Assembly: GCA_002320605.1 (NCBI GenBank)
Contig: DCKG01000031.1
Coordinates: forward strand, 1-63,516
Reading direction: 5' to 3'
Length of the DNA: 63,516 bases
From: Bacteroidales bacterium UBA1680
GTDB lineage: Bacteria; Bacteroidota; Bacteroidia; Bacteroidales; UBA932
In this document: positions 1-8,608 of the stretch, piece by piece
Layout: each line of letters opens with the position of its first letter
Numbering within the stretch: the stretch's first letter is position 1
Program-made: the position numbers and the translations under genes
Notes under the pieces: generated by a model
What the model saw: the letters and a program-made list of their open reading frames with translations, nothing else
Database searches by the model: none
Told to the model about the DNA's origin: nothing

Positions 1-33
1 TAATTGGCCTTAGTTCAACAGAATTGAGGTGAC

Positions 34-65
34 TTGAAATTCCGGCCAATCTTGGTTATCTTTGC
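34..65 (+). promoter_or_regulatory. Bacteroidetes-type promoter of rsgA
   Basis: TTG at 34-36 and the -7 box TATCTTTGC at 57-65 match the Bacteroidetes -33/-7 arrangement with a spacer of about 20 bases. The start codon at 72 follows almost at once, so the leader would be very short. Confidence 0.7.
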
Positions 66-71
66 AACATT

Positions 72-1013
72 ATGCAAGGCAAAGCGACTGTGATAAAGAA
101 TGCGGGGAGCCATTTCATGCTCTCGCAGCTGCCGGAGTGGAGACCATTCCCGGCAGTGCTAAAAGGCGTGATAAGGCTTTCCGGGAGCGAGTCCACCAAT
201 CCTGTGGCAGTGGGAGACATAGTGGAATGGGAGTCCGTGCAGGAGGCTACCATCCAGCACCCTGCATTGATCGTAAAGGTATGCGACAGACGCAACTGCA
301 TAGTGCGCCGCCCATCGAACCTCTCGAAGCAGACACACGTAATCGCTGCCAACCTAGACTGTGCCTTCATCGTCGTAACTCTCTATTTCCCTGAGATTAA
401 GCTACCATTTCTCGACAGATTCCTCGTGACCTGCGAGGCCTACGGAGTGCCAGTCAGGATAGTCCTCAATAAAATAGACATCTTGAAAGCCGAATTCCCG
501 GAAGACGTGGCGCATTTTGAAAGAATATATCAAAACGCATGCTACGATGTGATTGAGACTTCTGCCACCGGAGGAGAAGGAATAGAAGGTCTCATGAATA
601 TGATGCCGAAAGGCAGCGTGAACCTCCTTGCCGGCGAGTCTGGGGTCGGAAAATCCTCCATAATCAAGGCGTTGGATCCATCCCTTAATCCTAAGACGGC
701 AGACATTTCCGTGGCCCATCTCCAAGGCAGGCACACGACTTCCCTGTACGAGATGTACCGCCTGTCATCTGGCAGCTTCATGATTGATTCTCCAGGTCTG
801 AGAGGGTTCGGCCTCATTGATTTCGAGAAGGACGAGATAGCGAAATATTTCCCTGAGATGCTGAGGATTTCCGAGGGCTGTCGCTTCACCCCATGCACCC
901 ACACCCACGAGCCTGGCTGCGCGGTAAAGGTAGCGGTGGAGAAAGGCGGAATCGCCCCGGAACGATATTCATCCTATCTTGGCATGCTTGACGAGGACAA
1001 AAAATTCCGTTAG
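72..1013 (+). CDS. rsgA: Ribosome small-subunit GTPase RsgA
   Basis: RsgA (YjeQ) is a circularly permuted GTPase that acts late in 30S subunit maturation. The 313-residue protein has an N-terminal OB-fold part, then G4 (NKID, about residue 135), a G5-like SATGG, the P-loop GESGVGKSS (about 188-196), and G3 as DSPGLRGFG (about 238). That order is the permutation typical of the family. The C-terminal Cys/His cluster (CRFTPCTHTHEPGC) is the zinc site. Length is normal. The start is the first ATG after the promoter. It stands alone and converges on the decayed locus to its right. Confidence 0.95.
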   Translation: MQGKATVIKNAGSHFMLSQLPEWRPFPAVLKGVIRLSGSESTNPVAVGDIVEWESVQEATIQHPALIVKVCDRRNCIVRRPSNLSKQTHVIAANLDCAFIVVTLYFPEIKLPFLDRFLVTCEAYGVPVRIVLNKIDILKAEFPEDVAHFERIYQNACYDVIETSATGGEGIEGLMNMMPKGSVNLLAGESGVGKSSIIKALDPSLNPKTADISVAHLQGRHTTSLYEMYRLSSGSFMIDSPGLRGFGLIDFEKDEIAKYFPEMLRISEGCRFTPCTHTHEPGCAVKVAVEKGGIAPERYSSYLGMLDEDKKFR

Positions 1014-1019
1014 CCGGAA

Positions 1020-1199
1020 TCATTTCCCGATGAATTTAGAGTCGAGCCAGGCGTTGAACACATCCCTGTAGGAATCCCCGATGGGAAGGGAGACATCGTT
1101 CATCATTAGCACGTGGCCTTTGGTGACCTCATTAATCTCGTCGAGGTTGATGAGGAAAGACTTGTGGATTTTCAGGTATTCGCTCATCCCTTCTATGTA
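1020..1199 (-). pseudogene. LytTR response-regulator remnant
   Basis: This strand reads YIEGMSEYLKI joined directly to HKSFLINLDEI and on to a stop, ending SKFIGK. Both parts belong to the C-terminal LytTR DNA-binding domain. In intact proteins about 25 residues separate them, so the remnant carries an internal deletion as well as missing its receiver domain and start. It is a leftover of a LytTR regulator; the start of a matching LytS-type kinase survives at 2481-2564. Confidence 0.7.
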
Positions 1200-1200
1200 A

Positions 1201-1219
1201 GTTCGACATGATGGTAAAT
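1201..1219. repeat. 19-base direct repeat, left copy
   Basis: GTTCGACATGATGGTAAAT occurs here and, identically and in the same orientation, at 2556-2574. The right copy covers the start codon region of the kinase remnant; this copy abuts the LytTR remnant. The ATPase pseudogene lies between them. Confidence 0.9.
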
Positions 1220-1229
1220 CTAGATTTCA

Positions 1230-2425
1230 TTACGGTTCAAGGCGTAGATGACGGAAATTGCAGTAGCCGTTAATGGACTGAGGGTTCTCCTGATTGCCGT
1301 CATAGACTACTGCCGTACGCTTGAGGCGTTCGCCCAAGAGCGATTGCAGATAATGCAGATGCTTGAAATAGTCGACACTGAATGTCATTCCGGCTTTCAC
1401 CTCGTAAGCTTCGAGCGTGCCCTCAGGCATCAGCCTGAGAACGTCCACTTCGCGCTGCGACTTGTCACGATAGAAAAATAGGGTTTCCTGCCGTCCAAGG
1501 TTGGCTCCATGCTTGAGCATGTCGTTCAAGACCATGTTCTCAAATAGGTTTCTGCGCAGCGGATGCACCTCCATTTGGTCCACCGTGTTGATGCCGAGCA
1601 GGAAACTTGCCAGTCCAGTGTCGTAGAAATACAGTTTCGGAGTCTTGGCAAGCCGCTTGCCGATGTTGGCATAATAGGGCTGAAGCAGATAGACCACGTA
1701 AGAGGCGGACAGTACGCTCAGCCAATTCTTGATGGTCGGTACGCTCACGCCCACTTCTATGGATAGTGCCGAGGCATTAAACTCCTGACCGATGCGTCCT
1801 GCAGCAAGGCGGATGAACATCTGGAATGCTTGCAAGTCTTTCACGTTGACGAGTGAACGCATATCTTTCTCTATGTATGTAGTGTAGTAATTGCTCAGCA
1901 ATATCTGCCGTCCGTCCAAACCTCCCGACCAAATGGCTGGATATCCTCCGCACAGCAGCATTTCGGATGTTTTTGCATCAGGATAGGCGGACATTATCTC
2001 CTCTGTGGAAAGTGGCAGAAGCGACATGACCGCCGTGCGCCCTGCCATCGACTGCGTGATTCGTTGCATCAGTGAGAAATTGTTGCTTCCTGTCACGATA
2101 AACCTCCGCTCGTTGCCACTCATACGGTCTTCATCGACAGCTACTTGCAAGTAGGAGAATATTTCCGGGAAATTCTGGGCCTCATCCATGATGACCCCCT
2201 GCGGATATTTAGCAAGAAAGGCCTTGGGGCCTTGGGGTCTTTGCGTGCTTCAGCAAGTGTGGAAGCATCCTCCAGATTGGCATATGGTAGGCTGGCAAAC
2301 ACCTTGCGGCATAGTGTGGTCTTGCCAGACTGACGGGGTCCCGTCAGTGTAATGACGGGTAAATACCGGAAGATATTCCCCATGGTTAAAGCCATTGCTC
2401 TGTTTATCAATGAATTATTCACCAT
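1230..2425 (-). pseudogene. DUF4143-type AAA ATPase, frameshifted
   Basis: Two overlapping leftward frames form one ATP-binding protein of the AAA_14/DUF4143 class, whose cellular role is poorly known. The first frame (from ATG at 2425) holds the Walker A motif GPRQSGKTT. The second holds the Walker B MDEAQNFPEIF, the sensor-like FIVTGSNNF and a DUF4143-like C-terminus. The break comes from an exact tandem duplication of eight bases, CCTTGGGG at 2222-2229 and 2230-2237. Removing one copy restores DPKAFLAKYPQGVIMDE, as expected for the family. It sits inside the wreck of a LytS/LytTR operon. The gene is broken unless slippage restores the frame. Confidence 0.85.
2222..2237. repeat. 8-base tandem duplication causing frameshift
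   Basis: CCTTGGGG is repeated twice head to tail. The added eight bases shift the ATPase frame between Walker A and Walker B. Confidence 0.9.
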
Positions 2426-2480
2426 TTGGACAAATTTGAAGTTCCATTTTAAATTTGGCGACAAAATAGTGGAAAATCTA

Positions 2481-2564
2481 CTAATCTCCAAAGTGCTTTC
2501 TGAAAATCAGCAACCAGCAGCATAGGTATATCAGATTCTCGTATTTCCAGTTCGTGTTCGACAT
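2481..2564 (-). pseudogene. LytS-type histidine kinase start, remnant
   Basis: A 27-residue frame starting MSNTNWKYENLIYL and continuing with a hydrophobic stretch ending WLLIF resembles the first membrane helix of Bacteroidetes LytS-like kinases. It then runs into unrelated residues and a stop. With the LytTR remnant at 1020-1199 it implies a former kinase/regulator operon read leftward. Confidence 0.5.
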
Positions 2565-2574
2565 GATGGTAAAT
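2556..2574. repeat. 19-base direct repeat, right copy
   Basis: Identical to 1201-1219. On the minus strand it spans the kinase remnant's start codon and the bases before it. Confidence 0.9.
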
Positions 2575-2588
2575 ATAAGACATTTTGA

Positions 2589-2628
2589 TGAAAAGGCGGC
2601 GGACCAAAAGAATTTTGACGCACCGCCA
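2589..2628 (-). terminator. Hairpin terminator after the beta-helix lipoprotein
   Basis: On the minus strand, GGCGG and CCGCC arms enclose a smaller hairpin (CAAAA/TTTTG arms at 2604-2616). They are followed by TTTTC. It lies just past the stop codon at 2638. Confidence 0.5.
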
Positions 2629-2637
2629 TACGAGCTA

Positions 2638-4455
2638 TCATCGTCCGCCAGGACCGCCCTGACCACCGGATGAGGTGCCGATCGTGTTGACCGTCGAGGA
2701 CAGGGTGATGGATGACAGCGTGCTGCCTCCGCTCAAGGTGGCTCCCGAATAGTAACCGGCGAAGCTGGTTCCTCCGCTTATTGTGCCTCCGGAGTTGAGC
2801 GTGTAAGAACTTCCCTTCGTCAGGGACGGACTTGAGACAAGCGTTACAGAAGAGCTTCTAGGAAGCAGATAGGCGAAAACGCAGCTGCTGTTCTTGTCAG
2901 TAATAGATAGTGCCGAGCCGCTGCTGAGCGAGCCGTTGTAAACTATGACGGGCTGCTTAGAAGACGTGCTAGGACTTGATGTGGAGCCGCCAGTACCTAT
3001 CAGAACACCGCCGTTCACCAGGAACGTGTTGTTGTCGCAGTCGAATCCTGCTTCTGGGGCGCTTGTGCCGGATGCTATCACGACTCCGCCATTTATCGTC
3101 ATATTCCCATTGGCATCCATGCCATCGTTATTCGTTGAATATGAGAAATAATTTCCGTCGTTTATCACTATCTCGGCTGCGTTGGTTGCGTCATCGTAGG
3201 CATAAACCTTCACTGTGCCGCCATTTACCGTGAGCGTTCCCTTGCTCTCTATGCCTTCAGCATTCTCGCCGCCTGTGGTGCGAACCGGAAATGTTCCTCC
3301 ATCGATAGTTATGTTCCCATCGGCTTTTATGCCCTTAGGGGAAGTAGTAATCGCGCTGGTATATTCATAAATCTTTCCAGTCGTTATTATGCGCACCTCG
3401 TCGCCTTTGAAGATTATTTCCTGGTCTCCGCTGATGCCTTTCCCTCCATTACCAGTACTCTGGACGTAGAGCTGGCCACCTTCCATTGTGAACGTGCTGT
3501 CGGCCTTAACTCCGGCGCATGCAGTAGCGTCCTGCTCGTCCTCATCGTATTCTGGGCCTCCAGAAGTCAGGATAGTAGTGCGACCTCCTTTAATGTCCAC
3601 GGTTCCGTCGCTGGATATTCCTTTCCCTGCCGTTGAGGTAACCGTTATGTTCAGCACGCCTCCATCGATGCCGACGGAGTCGTTGGCTTTCAGACCATTG
3701 CCAGCTTTCGCGGTGATGTTTATCACGTTGCCTGGACGGAATCTGAGATAGTCATCACTGGCGATGCCATGTTTTTTGTTCCCGGTCACGTTGAGGGTGC
3801 CGTTCCCACTGAAAATCATCTGCCCCTCGCTGAAAATCGCTCCCTTCTCGTCCTCCCCGTCCGGTGTATCGTAGCTGCTCCCATCTTCGAGTGTATTCGT
3901 CGTGCCTTTCCCAAGCACCACGAAAGCCCTCTTCTTGGACTGGCTGTTTATGGCCGCCCCATTGCTGTTGGTGAGGTTCACTCCATTTAGTTCAATCTCA
4001 TATTTTTTGCTTGAATAGATTTTGAATGATCCCTCGGTGGCAGTACCTGAAAGCACGTATTTGACGCCTTTGCTTTCAGAGTTCACAATAACGTCGGCGC
4101 CATCGGCAGTCACTGTCACCCCATCTATGCTGCCAGTGACGGTGGCAGAAGTTCCTGAATATGCGATTGCGATTTCATTGTCGAATGAAGAATTCTCCAC
4201 GTAATCTTCATCGTCCTCATCTATGGTCTCGCTCTCTTCAAGGAAACTGTCGTTCAAGCTAATCGTGAATGTCTTCACCTCATCGTCAAGACTCTCGGAA
4301 GAATTGCCCTGGCCTGCTCCTGGATTGCTCGGCTGAGTGTTGTTGTTCTCGGTGTCGTTTTCAGGAAATATAGGGTCGGCGTCATCGCCTGAGCATGCGT
4401 ATGCCAGCGCCATCACGGTGCTGAGCATAATGAATTCGTAGAATAATTTTTTCAT
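2638..4455 (-). CDS. Cthe_2159-like (DUF4353) beta-helix lipoprotein
   Basis: The 605-residue protein has a lipoprotein signal (MKKLFYEF..., lipobox AYAC) and a low-complexity acidic linker rich in E, D, N and S. A long series of short strands with GI, GG and asparagine turns follows (KGISSDGTVDIKGG, GNITIDGGTF), typical of a right-handed parallel beta-helix. The pattern matches carbohydrate-binding proteins related to Clostridium Cthe_2159, which bind acidic polysaccharide. The C-terminus is a glycine-rich GGQGGPGGR tail. It is probably anchored at the cell surface. No catalytic residues can be assigned. It is a single gene with its own terminator. Confidence 0.8.
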   Translation of the reverse strand: MKKLFYEFIMLSTVMALAYACSGDDADPIFPENDTENNNTQPSNPGAGQGNSSESLDDEVKTFTISLNDSFLEESETIDEDDEDYVENSSFDNEIAIAYSGTSATVTGSIDGVTVTADGADVIVNSESKGVKYVLSGTATEGSFKIYSSKKYEIELNGVNLTNSNGAAINSQSKKRAFVVLGKGTTNTLEDGSSYDTPDGEDEKGAIFSEGQMIFSGNGTLNVTGNKKHGIASDDYLRFRPGNVINITAKAGNGLKANDSVGIDGGVLNITVTSTAGKGISSDGTVDIKGGRTTILTSGGPEYDEDEQDATACAGVKADSTFTMEGGQLYVQSTGNGGKGISGDQEIIFKGDEVRIITTGKIYEYTSAITTSPKGIKADGNITIDGGTFPVRTTGGENAEGIESKGTLTVNGGTVKVYAYDDATNAAEIVINDGNYFSYSTNNDGMDANGNMTINGGVVIASGTSAPEAGFDCDNNTFLVNGGVLIGTGGSTSSPSTSSKQPVIVYNGSLSSGSALSITDKNSSCVFAYLLPRSSSVTLVSSPSLTKGSSYTLNSGGTISGGTSFAGYYSGATLSGGSTLSSITLSSTVNTIGTSSGGQGGPGGR

Positions 4456-4536
4456 AACAGTTTACGTTAATTTTCATGGGAAAACTAATTCTATTAAAAA
4501 CTGTTTAGAAAATATATTCAACGAACATGCTGATTC

Positions 4537-6006
4537 TTAATGCGAATGGCGCAATATGCTTTTAAGCGGCAGGTCCTTCTTGACGATGAGCGCGCAGAAG
4601 ACGAGGATGAGGGCAGTGTTGGCGAGCATCGATGGCAAGGCGCTCAGGTGAGCGTTGCAATACTGAATTCCGGCGAAAAGACACGCTGCCACGATAACGT
4701 AGACGGCAATCTCTCCGAGAGGGTAGCGGATTGGATATTTCTTCTGCCCGACGAAGTAGGAGAGAAGCATTGCCGTTCCGTAACCTGCCACGCCAGCCCA
4801 AGCGCAAGCCATGTAGCTGAATTCCGGGATGAACATGAAATTGACCGCGAACAGCACCAGGCACCCGGCTCCGGAGAAAAGTGCCCCCCAGAGCGTCTGG
4901 TCGGTGAGCTTGTACCAGAATGAGAGGTTGAAGTATATTCCCATCATGATTTCAGCAGCCATGACTATAGGCACAACTTTCAGCCCTTCGCGGTAGCCCT
5001 CTCCTATGATGAACTTCAATATATTCATATAGCCCATGACGCAGAGGAAGGCGAGCAGAGTGAATATTATGAAGTATTTCATGGCTTTGGCATAAGTTTC
5101 CTTGCTGTCTTTTTCCTTCGCGCTGCCGAAGACGAAAGGCTCGTAGGCATAGCGGAATGCCTGGGTTATCATCGACATTATCATAGCGATCTTGATGCAG
5201 GCTCCGTAAATTCCCAGCTGCGCCTGTGCGTCTGATTCCTTGTAAACGAACGGGAAAACTATCTGAGATGCTGTCTGGTTAAGGATTCCGGCGATGCCAA
5301 GTATCAGGATGGGCCAGCTGTAGACTAGCATCCGTTTCATCAGGGGCCAGTCGAAGCCGTACTTGAAGCCTTTCAGTTCTCTAGAGAAGAATAGCGTTAT
5401 GCAAGCTGTGCAAAAGAGGTTGATGTAGAAAACGTAACCGACGGATATCCCGTTGTCGTAGATTCCGAGCGGATTGGTGCCAGTTTTGGGTAGAATAACG
5501 AAGTAAAGCAGGTTGAGCAAGATATTCATTCCTATGAAGAGAAGTTTCAGCGCTGCGAACTTCATAGGTCGCTTCTGGTATCTTAAATATGCGAACGGTA
5601 TGCACTGGAAGGCATCTATCGCCACGGTGATCGCCATGGCTAGTATGTAATAGGGGTGGTCGGGATAGCCCAGTGCACCGGAAATGGGCTTTAGGAATAT
5701 GAATACGAGGGCGATGAAGAATAAGGAAGTCGTCGTCACAGACCTCAAGATGGTTGAATAGACCTTATTCGGATCCTCACCGCTCTTGTTGGCGTATCTG
5801 AACAGAGTGGTCTCCATGCCATAGGTAAGAATCACCAGCAGCAAGGCAGTGTAAGCATACAGATTCGTCACGATGCCGTAACCTCCCGACGATGCATCTA
5901 TCACGTAAGTGTACAGGGGCACCAACAGGTAGTTCAGGAATCTGCCGATGATGCTGCTTAGCCCGTAAATCGCGGTGTCCTTAGCTAGAGACCTCAGATT
6001 AGCCAT
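4537..6006 (-). CDS. Polysaccharide/lipid-linked oligosaccharide flippase
   Basis: The 489-residue protein is almost wholly hydrophobic, with about 12-14 predicted membrane helices, and starts MANLRSLAKDTAIYGLSSI. That amphipathic start followed by GRFLNYLLVPLYTYV is typical of the MATE/MviN/Wzx polysaccharide-biosynthesis exporters that flip undecaprenyl-linked glycans across the inner membrane. It begins eight bases after the SGNH hydrolase gene ends, so the two form one leftward operon. A link to surface glycan export or modification is inferred. Its substrate cannot be read from sequence. Confidence 0.85.
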   Translation of the reverse strand: MANLRSLAKDTAIYGLSSIIGRFLNYLLVPLYTYVIDASSGGYGIVTNLYAYTALLLVILTYGMETTLFRYANKSGEDPNKVYSTILRSVTTTSLFFIALVFIFLKPISGALGYPDHPYYILAMAITVAIDAFQCIPFAYLRYQKRPMKFAALKLLFIGMNILLNLLYFVILPKTGTNPLGIYDNGISVGYVFYINLFCTACITLFFSRELKGFKYGFDWPLMKRMLVYSWPILILGIAGILNQTASQIVFPFVYKESDAQAQLGIYGACIKIAMIMSMITQAFRYAYEPFVFGSAKEKDSKETYAKAMKYFIIFTLLAFLCVMGYMNILKFIIGEGYREGLKVVPIVMAAEIMMGIYFNLSFWYKLTDQTLWGALFSGAGCLVLFAVNFMFIPEFSYMACAWAGVAGYGTAMLLSYFVGQKKYPIRYPLGEIAVYVIVAACLFAGIQYCNAHLSALPSMLANTALILVFCALIVKKDLPLKSILRHSH

Positions 6007-6014
6007 GCCAGATC

Positions 6015-7106
6015 TTACTTGATACCGTATTTCTTAAGAATCTTCAAGACTTTCTTTTCAATGGATTTCTCCCAGAGAGCATAGCCATAGTCTGAAGGAT
6101 GGACTCCGTCAATCGTCGCCTCATGATCATCTGCCGTGGCATCAGGATGAATGTAATAGACATTCTTGTATTTCTTGCATGTTATGTTCATCATGCTGTC
6201 TGCCACGTGGATGCGGTAGCTCTCATTGTAATCGCTCTTGGTGTTGAAGTTCCTGTTCTCGCGGCGAATCGTGCGCTGGAATATTAATGGAACGTCCGGA
6301 TGAGTGGATTGAAGCTTCTCGATGAATGGGAACAGGCGCTCCCTGATCTGCTCTGGCGAAGGATTTGAATAGGTGTCGAAGATATAGCCTTCCACGTCGG
6401 CATCCTTGAGAACTTCGGCAGCGTAAGGCTGCATCTTGCATTGGCCGCTCATGCCCAAACTCAGGAGCTGGATTCCAGTGCGCCTGGTGAACTGAGCAGG
6501 GTAAGCCATTCCTGCCCTTCCGCAGCTTACTCCGTGCGTGAAGCTGGATCCATAGATTGCGATTCTGTGCCTGAAAGGGGACGGAATCGGTTCTAATGCG
6601 GCTCCCTTATCCACGCCAATCTGAACGCTTTTCATCTCGCTGTAGAGCGGGAAGTAAAGCAGGCATTCGTGCATGGAACCATCCATGTTGCTTATTAGAT
6701 TTATCCGTTTACCCTCGGAACCTTCAGCCGGCCCGTTGGCGGCAGCCCAGAGCCACTTCCCGTCTCGTAGGATGTACAAGTCGAAACCTTTGTAGGCATA
6801 GCCCCCCGCATTAGGAGAAAGATGAGCCTTGCCATAGACAGGGTCTATGACTATATTCTTGCTATCGGTCTTAAAAACTACGGCTATGCCGGTGGTAGTC
6901 CTCACCTCGAAATTTTCCCACTCGGTCCATCCTTTGTATTTCACGGTGTCCACTCGGTCGTATGGCTGGGGAGTATCCATCAATTTTCCGATGAGCGTGA
7001 GTTCCGTGGCTTCTTTGAAGTCGTATTTCTGAGTTTTATCCTGGGCTGCAGAAGTTATGGCCGCGAGAGCCAGGATGCCAGCAATAAAGAATTTTGAATA
7101 TTTCAT
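6015..7106 (-). CDS. Secreted SGNH/GDSL hydrolase with GxDLY domain
   Basis: The first ATG with a good signal peptide (MKYSKFFIAGILALAAITSAAQ) gives 363 residues. The N-terminal beta domain carries GFDLY, the signature of the GxDLY domain found ahead of Lipase_GDSL_3 enzymes. The SGNH blocks follow: GSSFTHG with the nucleophile serine, the block II glycine in SLGMSG, DTYSNPSPE and DGVHPSDYG with the Asp/His pair. Such enzymes remove acyl groups from glycans or lipids in the periplasm. It is the first gene of an operon with the flippase, so deacylation of a surface glycan is plausible but unproven. Confidence 0.85.
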   Translation of the reverse strand: MKYSKFFIAGILALAAITSAAQDKTQKYDFKEATELTLIGKLMDTPQPYDRVDTVKYKGWTEWENFEVRTTTGIAVVFKTDSKNIVIDPVYGKAHLSPNAGGYAYKGFDLYILRDGKWLWAAANGPAEGSEGKRINLISNMDGSMHECLLYFPLYSEMKSVQIGVDKGAALEPIPSPFRHRIAIYGSSFTHGVSCGRAGMAYPAQFTRRTGIQLLSLGMSGQCKMQPYAAEVLKDADVEGYIFDTYSNPSPEQIRERLFPFIEKLQSTHPDVPLIFQRTIRRENRNFNTKSDYNESYRIHVADSMMNITCKKYKNVYYIHPDATADDHEATIDGVHPSDYGYALWEKSIEKKVLKILKKYGIK

Positions 7107-7138
7107 ATTCCCTAATAATGAATTCATCTGCTAAGTTA

Positions 7139-7147
7139 GCAAAATTA
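7139..7147 (-). promoter_or_regulatory. -7 box for the SGNH hydrolase operon
   Basis: TAATTTTGC on the minus strand, about 33 bases before the ATG at 7106. It lies 12 bases from the -7 box of the divergent transporter gene, so the two promoters overlap. Confidence 0.6.
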
Positions 7148-7159
7148 GCGGCTAATTTA

Positions 7160-7168
7160 TAACTTTGC
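7160..7168 (+). promoter_or_regulatory. -7 box for the antiporter gene
   Basis: TAACTTTGC ends nine bases before the ATG at 7177. It overlaps the upstream in-frame TTG at 7165 and so argues for the ATG as the real start. Confidence 0.65.
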
Positions 7169-7176
7169 TCCGAAAT

Positions 7177-8535
7177 ATGAGCCTCTATTCCTATTATGGG
7201 ATTTCAAAGCCATCCGAGGACAAGGTTCCGGCGGAGGAAGTGAAAAGCGTGTACCGGAAGACGCGAAACAGAACCTTCTGGGGCGCGACTGCGGCATATT
7301 CGCTCTATTATGTGTGCCGGATGACGATGGGCATAGTCAAGCAGCCCCTCATCGACGACGGCATATTCACTGCCGGTCAGCTCGGAATCATTGGCTCTGC
7401 GATGCTTTTCGTCTACGCTTTCGGTAAATTCCTAAACGGCTTCATAGCCGACTATTGCAACATCAAGCGTTTCATGGCGACTGGCCTGCTGGTCTCCGCC
7501 TCCATAAATTTCGTCATGGGCGTGCTCGGGTTGCTCCAAGGCTGGATGGGCATGACTTCCGTCGTGCTGTTCGTGATATTCGCGCTAATATGGGGTCTTA
7601 ATGGCTATGCCCAGTCCATGGGTTCTCCGCCAGGGGTCATCAGCCTTTCCAGGTGGTTCCCGCTCTCGAAACGGGGAACTTTCTACAGCATATTCAGTGC
7701 GACACCTTACCTCGGAAAGTCGCTCTCTCTGATTCTGACCGGCCTGATAGTTGGCTGGGCGGGCTGGGAATATGGCTTTGTCTTTTCTGCCCTGGCAGGG
7801 CTTGTGGGTGCCTGCATAGTGGTTTTCCTGGTTTCTGACACGCCGGAGAGCTGCGGCCTGCCATCGGTGCAGGAACTTTCCGGTGAGGCGCCGAAAAAGA
7901 CGGATTCCATGCCTACGGGGGAATTGCAGAAAATGGTGGCCAGGCATCCTGGAATATGGGTGATTGCACTCTCAAGCGCATTCGTCTACATAACTCAGTA
8001 CGCGGTCAGCAATTGGGGCGTGCTGTTCCTGCAGAAGGGAAAGGATTTCTCCCTAGCCTCGGCGACGCAGATCATAGCGATCGCCGAGGCTTTCGGCATT
8101 GCGGGAACCGTGCTGGCAGGCTGGCTTTCGGACACCGTATTCAAGGGCAACAGGGTAATGCCGGTGCTCCTTTCTGGCATTGTGTGCCTTGCAGCCCTCG
8201 CAGGCTTCATATTCACGAAGGGAAGCTATTTCATGAATATATTGTATATAGCCGTGTTCAGCCTGGCGATCGGCGTGGTCTATTGCGTGGTGGCCGGACT
8301 CATGGCTCTAGACATGGTGCCTAGGAAAGCTACGGGAGCTGCCCTTGGGCTGGTCGGCATCTCCAGCTATGTCGCGGCCGGCATTCAGGATATAGTTAGC
8401 GGTTTTCTCATCCAGATGCCTGCGGAAGGCACCGCCTATGATTTCACTACCGTGGGATGGTTCTGGATGGCATCTTGCCTGCTTTGCTTCCTTATCCCCG
8501 TCCTTTCCTGGAACCGGCTAAGAATAAAAGACTGA
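7177..8535 (+). CDS. GlpT/UhpT-family organophosphate:phosphate antiporter
   Basis: The 452-residue major-facilitator protein has about 12 helices. Its N-terminus, ...YRKTRNRTFWGATAAYSLYY, followed by VCRMTMG and KQPLIDDGIF, is characteristic of the organophosphate antiporter family (GlpT, UhpT, PgtP), which exchanges sugar phosphates or glycerol 3-phosphate for phosphate. The arginine after the first helix (VCRMT) is at the expected substrate-phosphate position. The start was set at the ATG after the promoter box, not the upstream TTG. Substrate is unknown. It is divergent from the SGNH/flippase operon and has no operon partner. Confidence 0.85.
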   Translation: MSLYSYYGISKPSEDKVPAEEVKSVYRKTRNRTFWGATAAYSLYYVCRMTMGIVKQPLIDDGIFTAGQLGIIGSAMLFVYAFGKFLNGFIADYCNIKRFMATGLLVSASINFVMGVLGLLQGWMGMTSVVLFVIFALIWGLNGYAQSMGSPPGVISLSRWFPLSKRGTFYSIFSATPYLGKSLSLILTGLIVGWAGWEYGFVFSALAGLVGACIVVFLVSDTPESCGLPSVQELSGEAPKKTDSMPTGELQKMVARHPGIWVIALSSAFVYITQYAVSNWGVLFLQKGKDFSLASATQIIAIAEAFGIAGTVLAGWLSDTVFKGNRVMPVLLSGIVCLAALAGFIFTKGSYFMNILYIAVFSLAIGVVYCVVAGLMALDMVPRKATGAALGLVGISSYVAAGIQDIVSGFLIQMPAEGTAYDFTTVGWFWMASCLLCFLIPVLSWNRLRIKD

Positions 8536-8549
8536 TTTTCGACCGTGCG

Positions 8550-8582
8550 TTGAAGATTTTCCCGACATTTTATATATATTTG
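8550..8582 (+). promoter_or_regulatory. Promoter of the hybrid kinase gene
   Basis: TTG at 8550-8552 and the -7 box TATATTTG at 8575-8582. The ATG at 8609 follows; the GTG at 8582 lies inside the box and is not a start. Confidence 0.6.
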
Positions 8583-8608
8583 TGCGCCCTAACCAAGAGC
8601 CTGCGACA

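Noticed and set aside
7165..7176. TTG start for the antiporter
   Set aside because: It lies within the -7 promoter box; the ATG at 7177 fits better.
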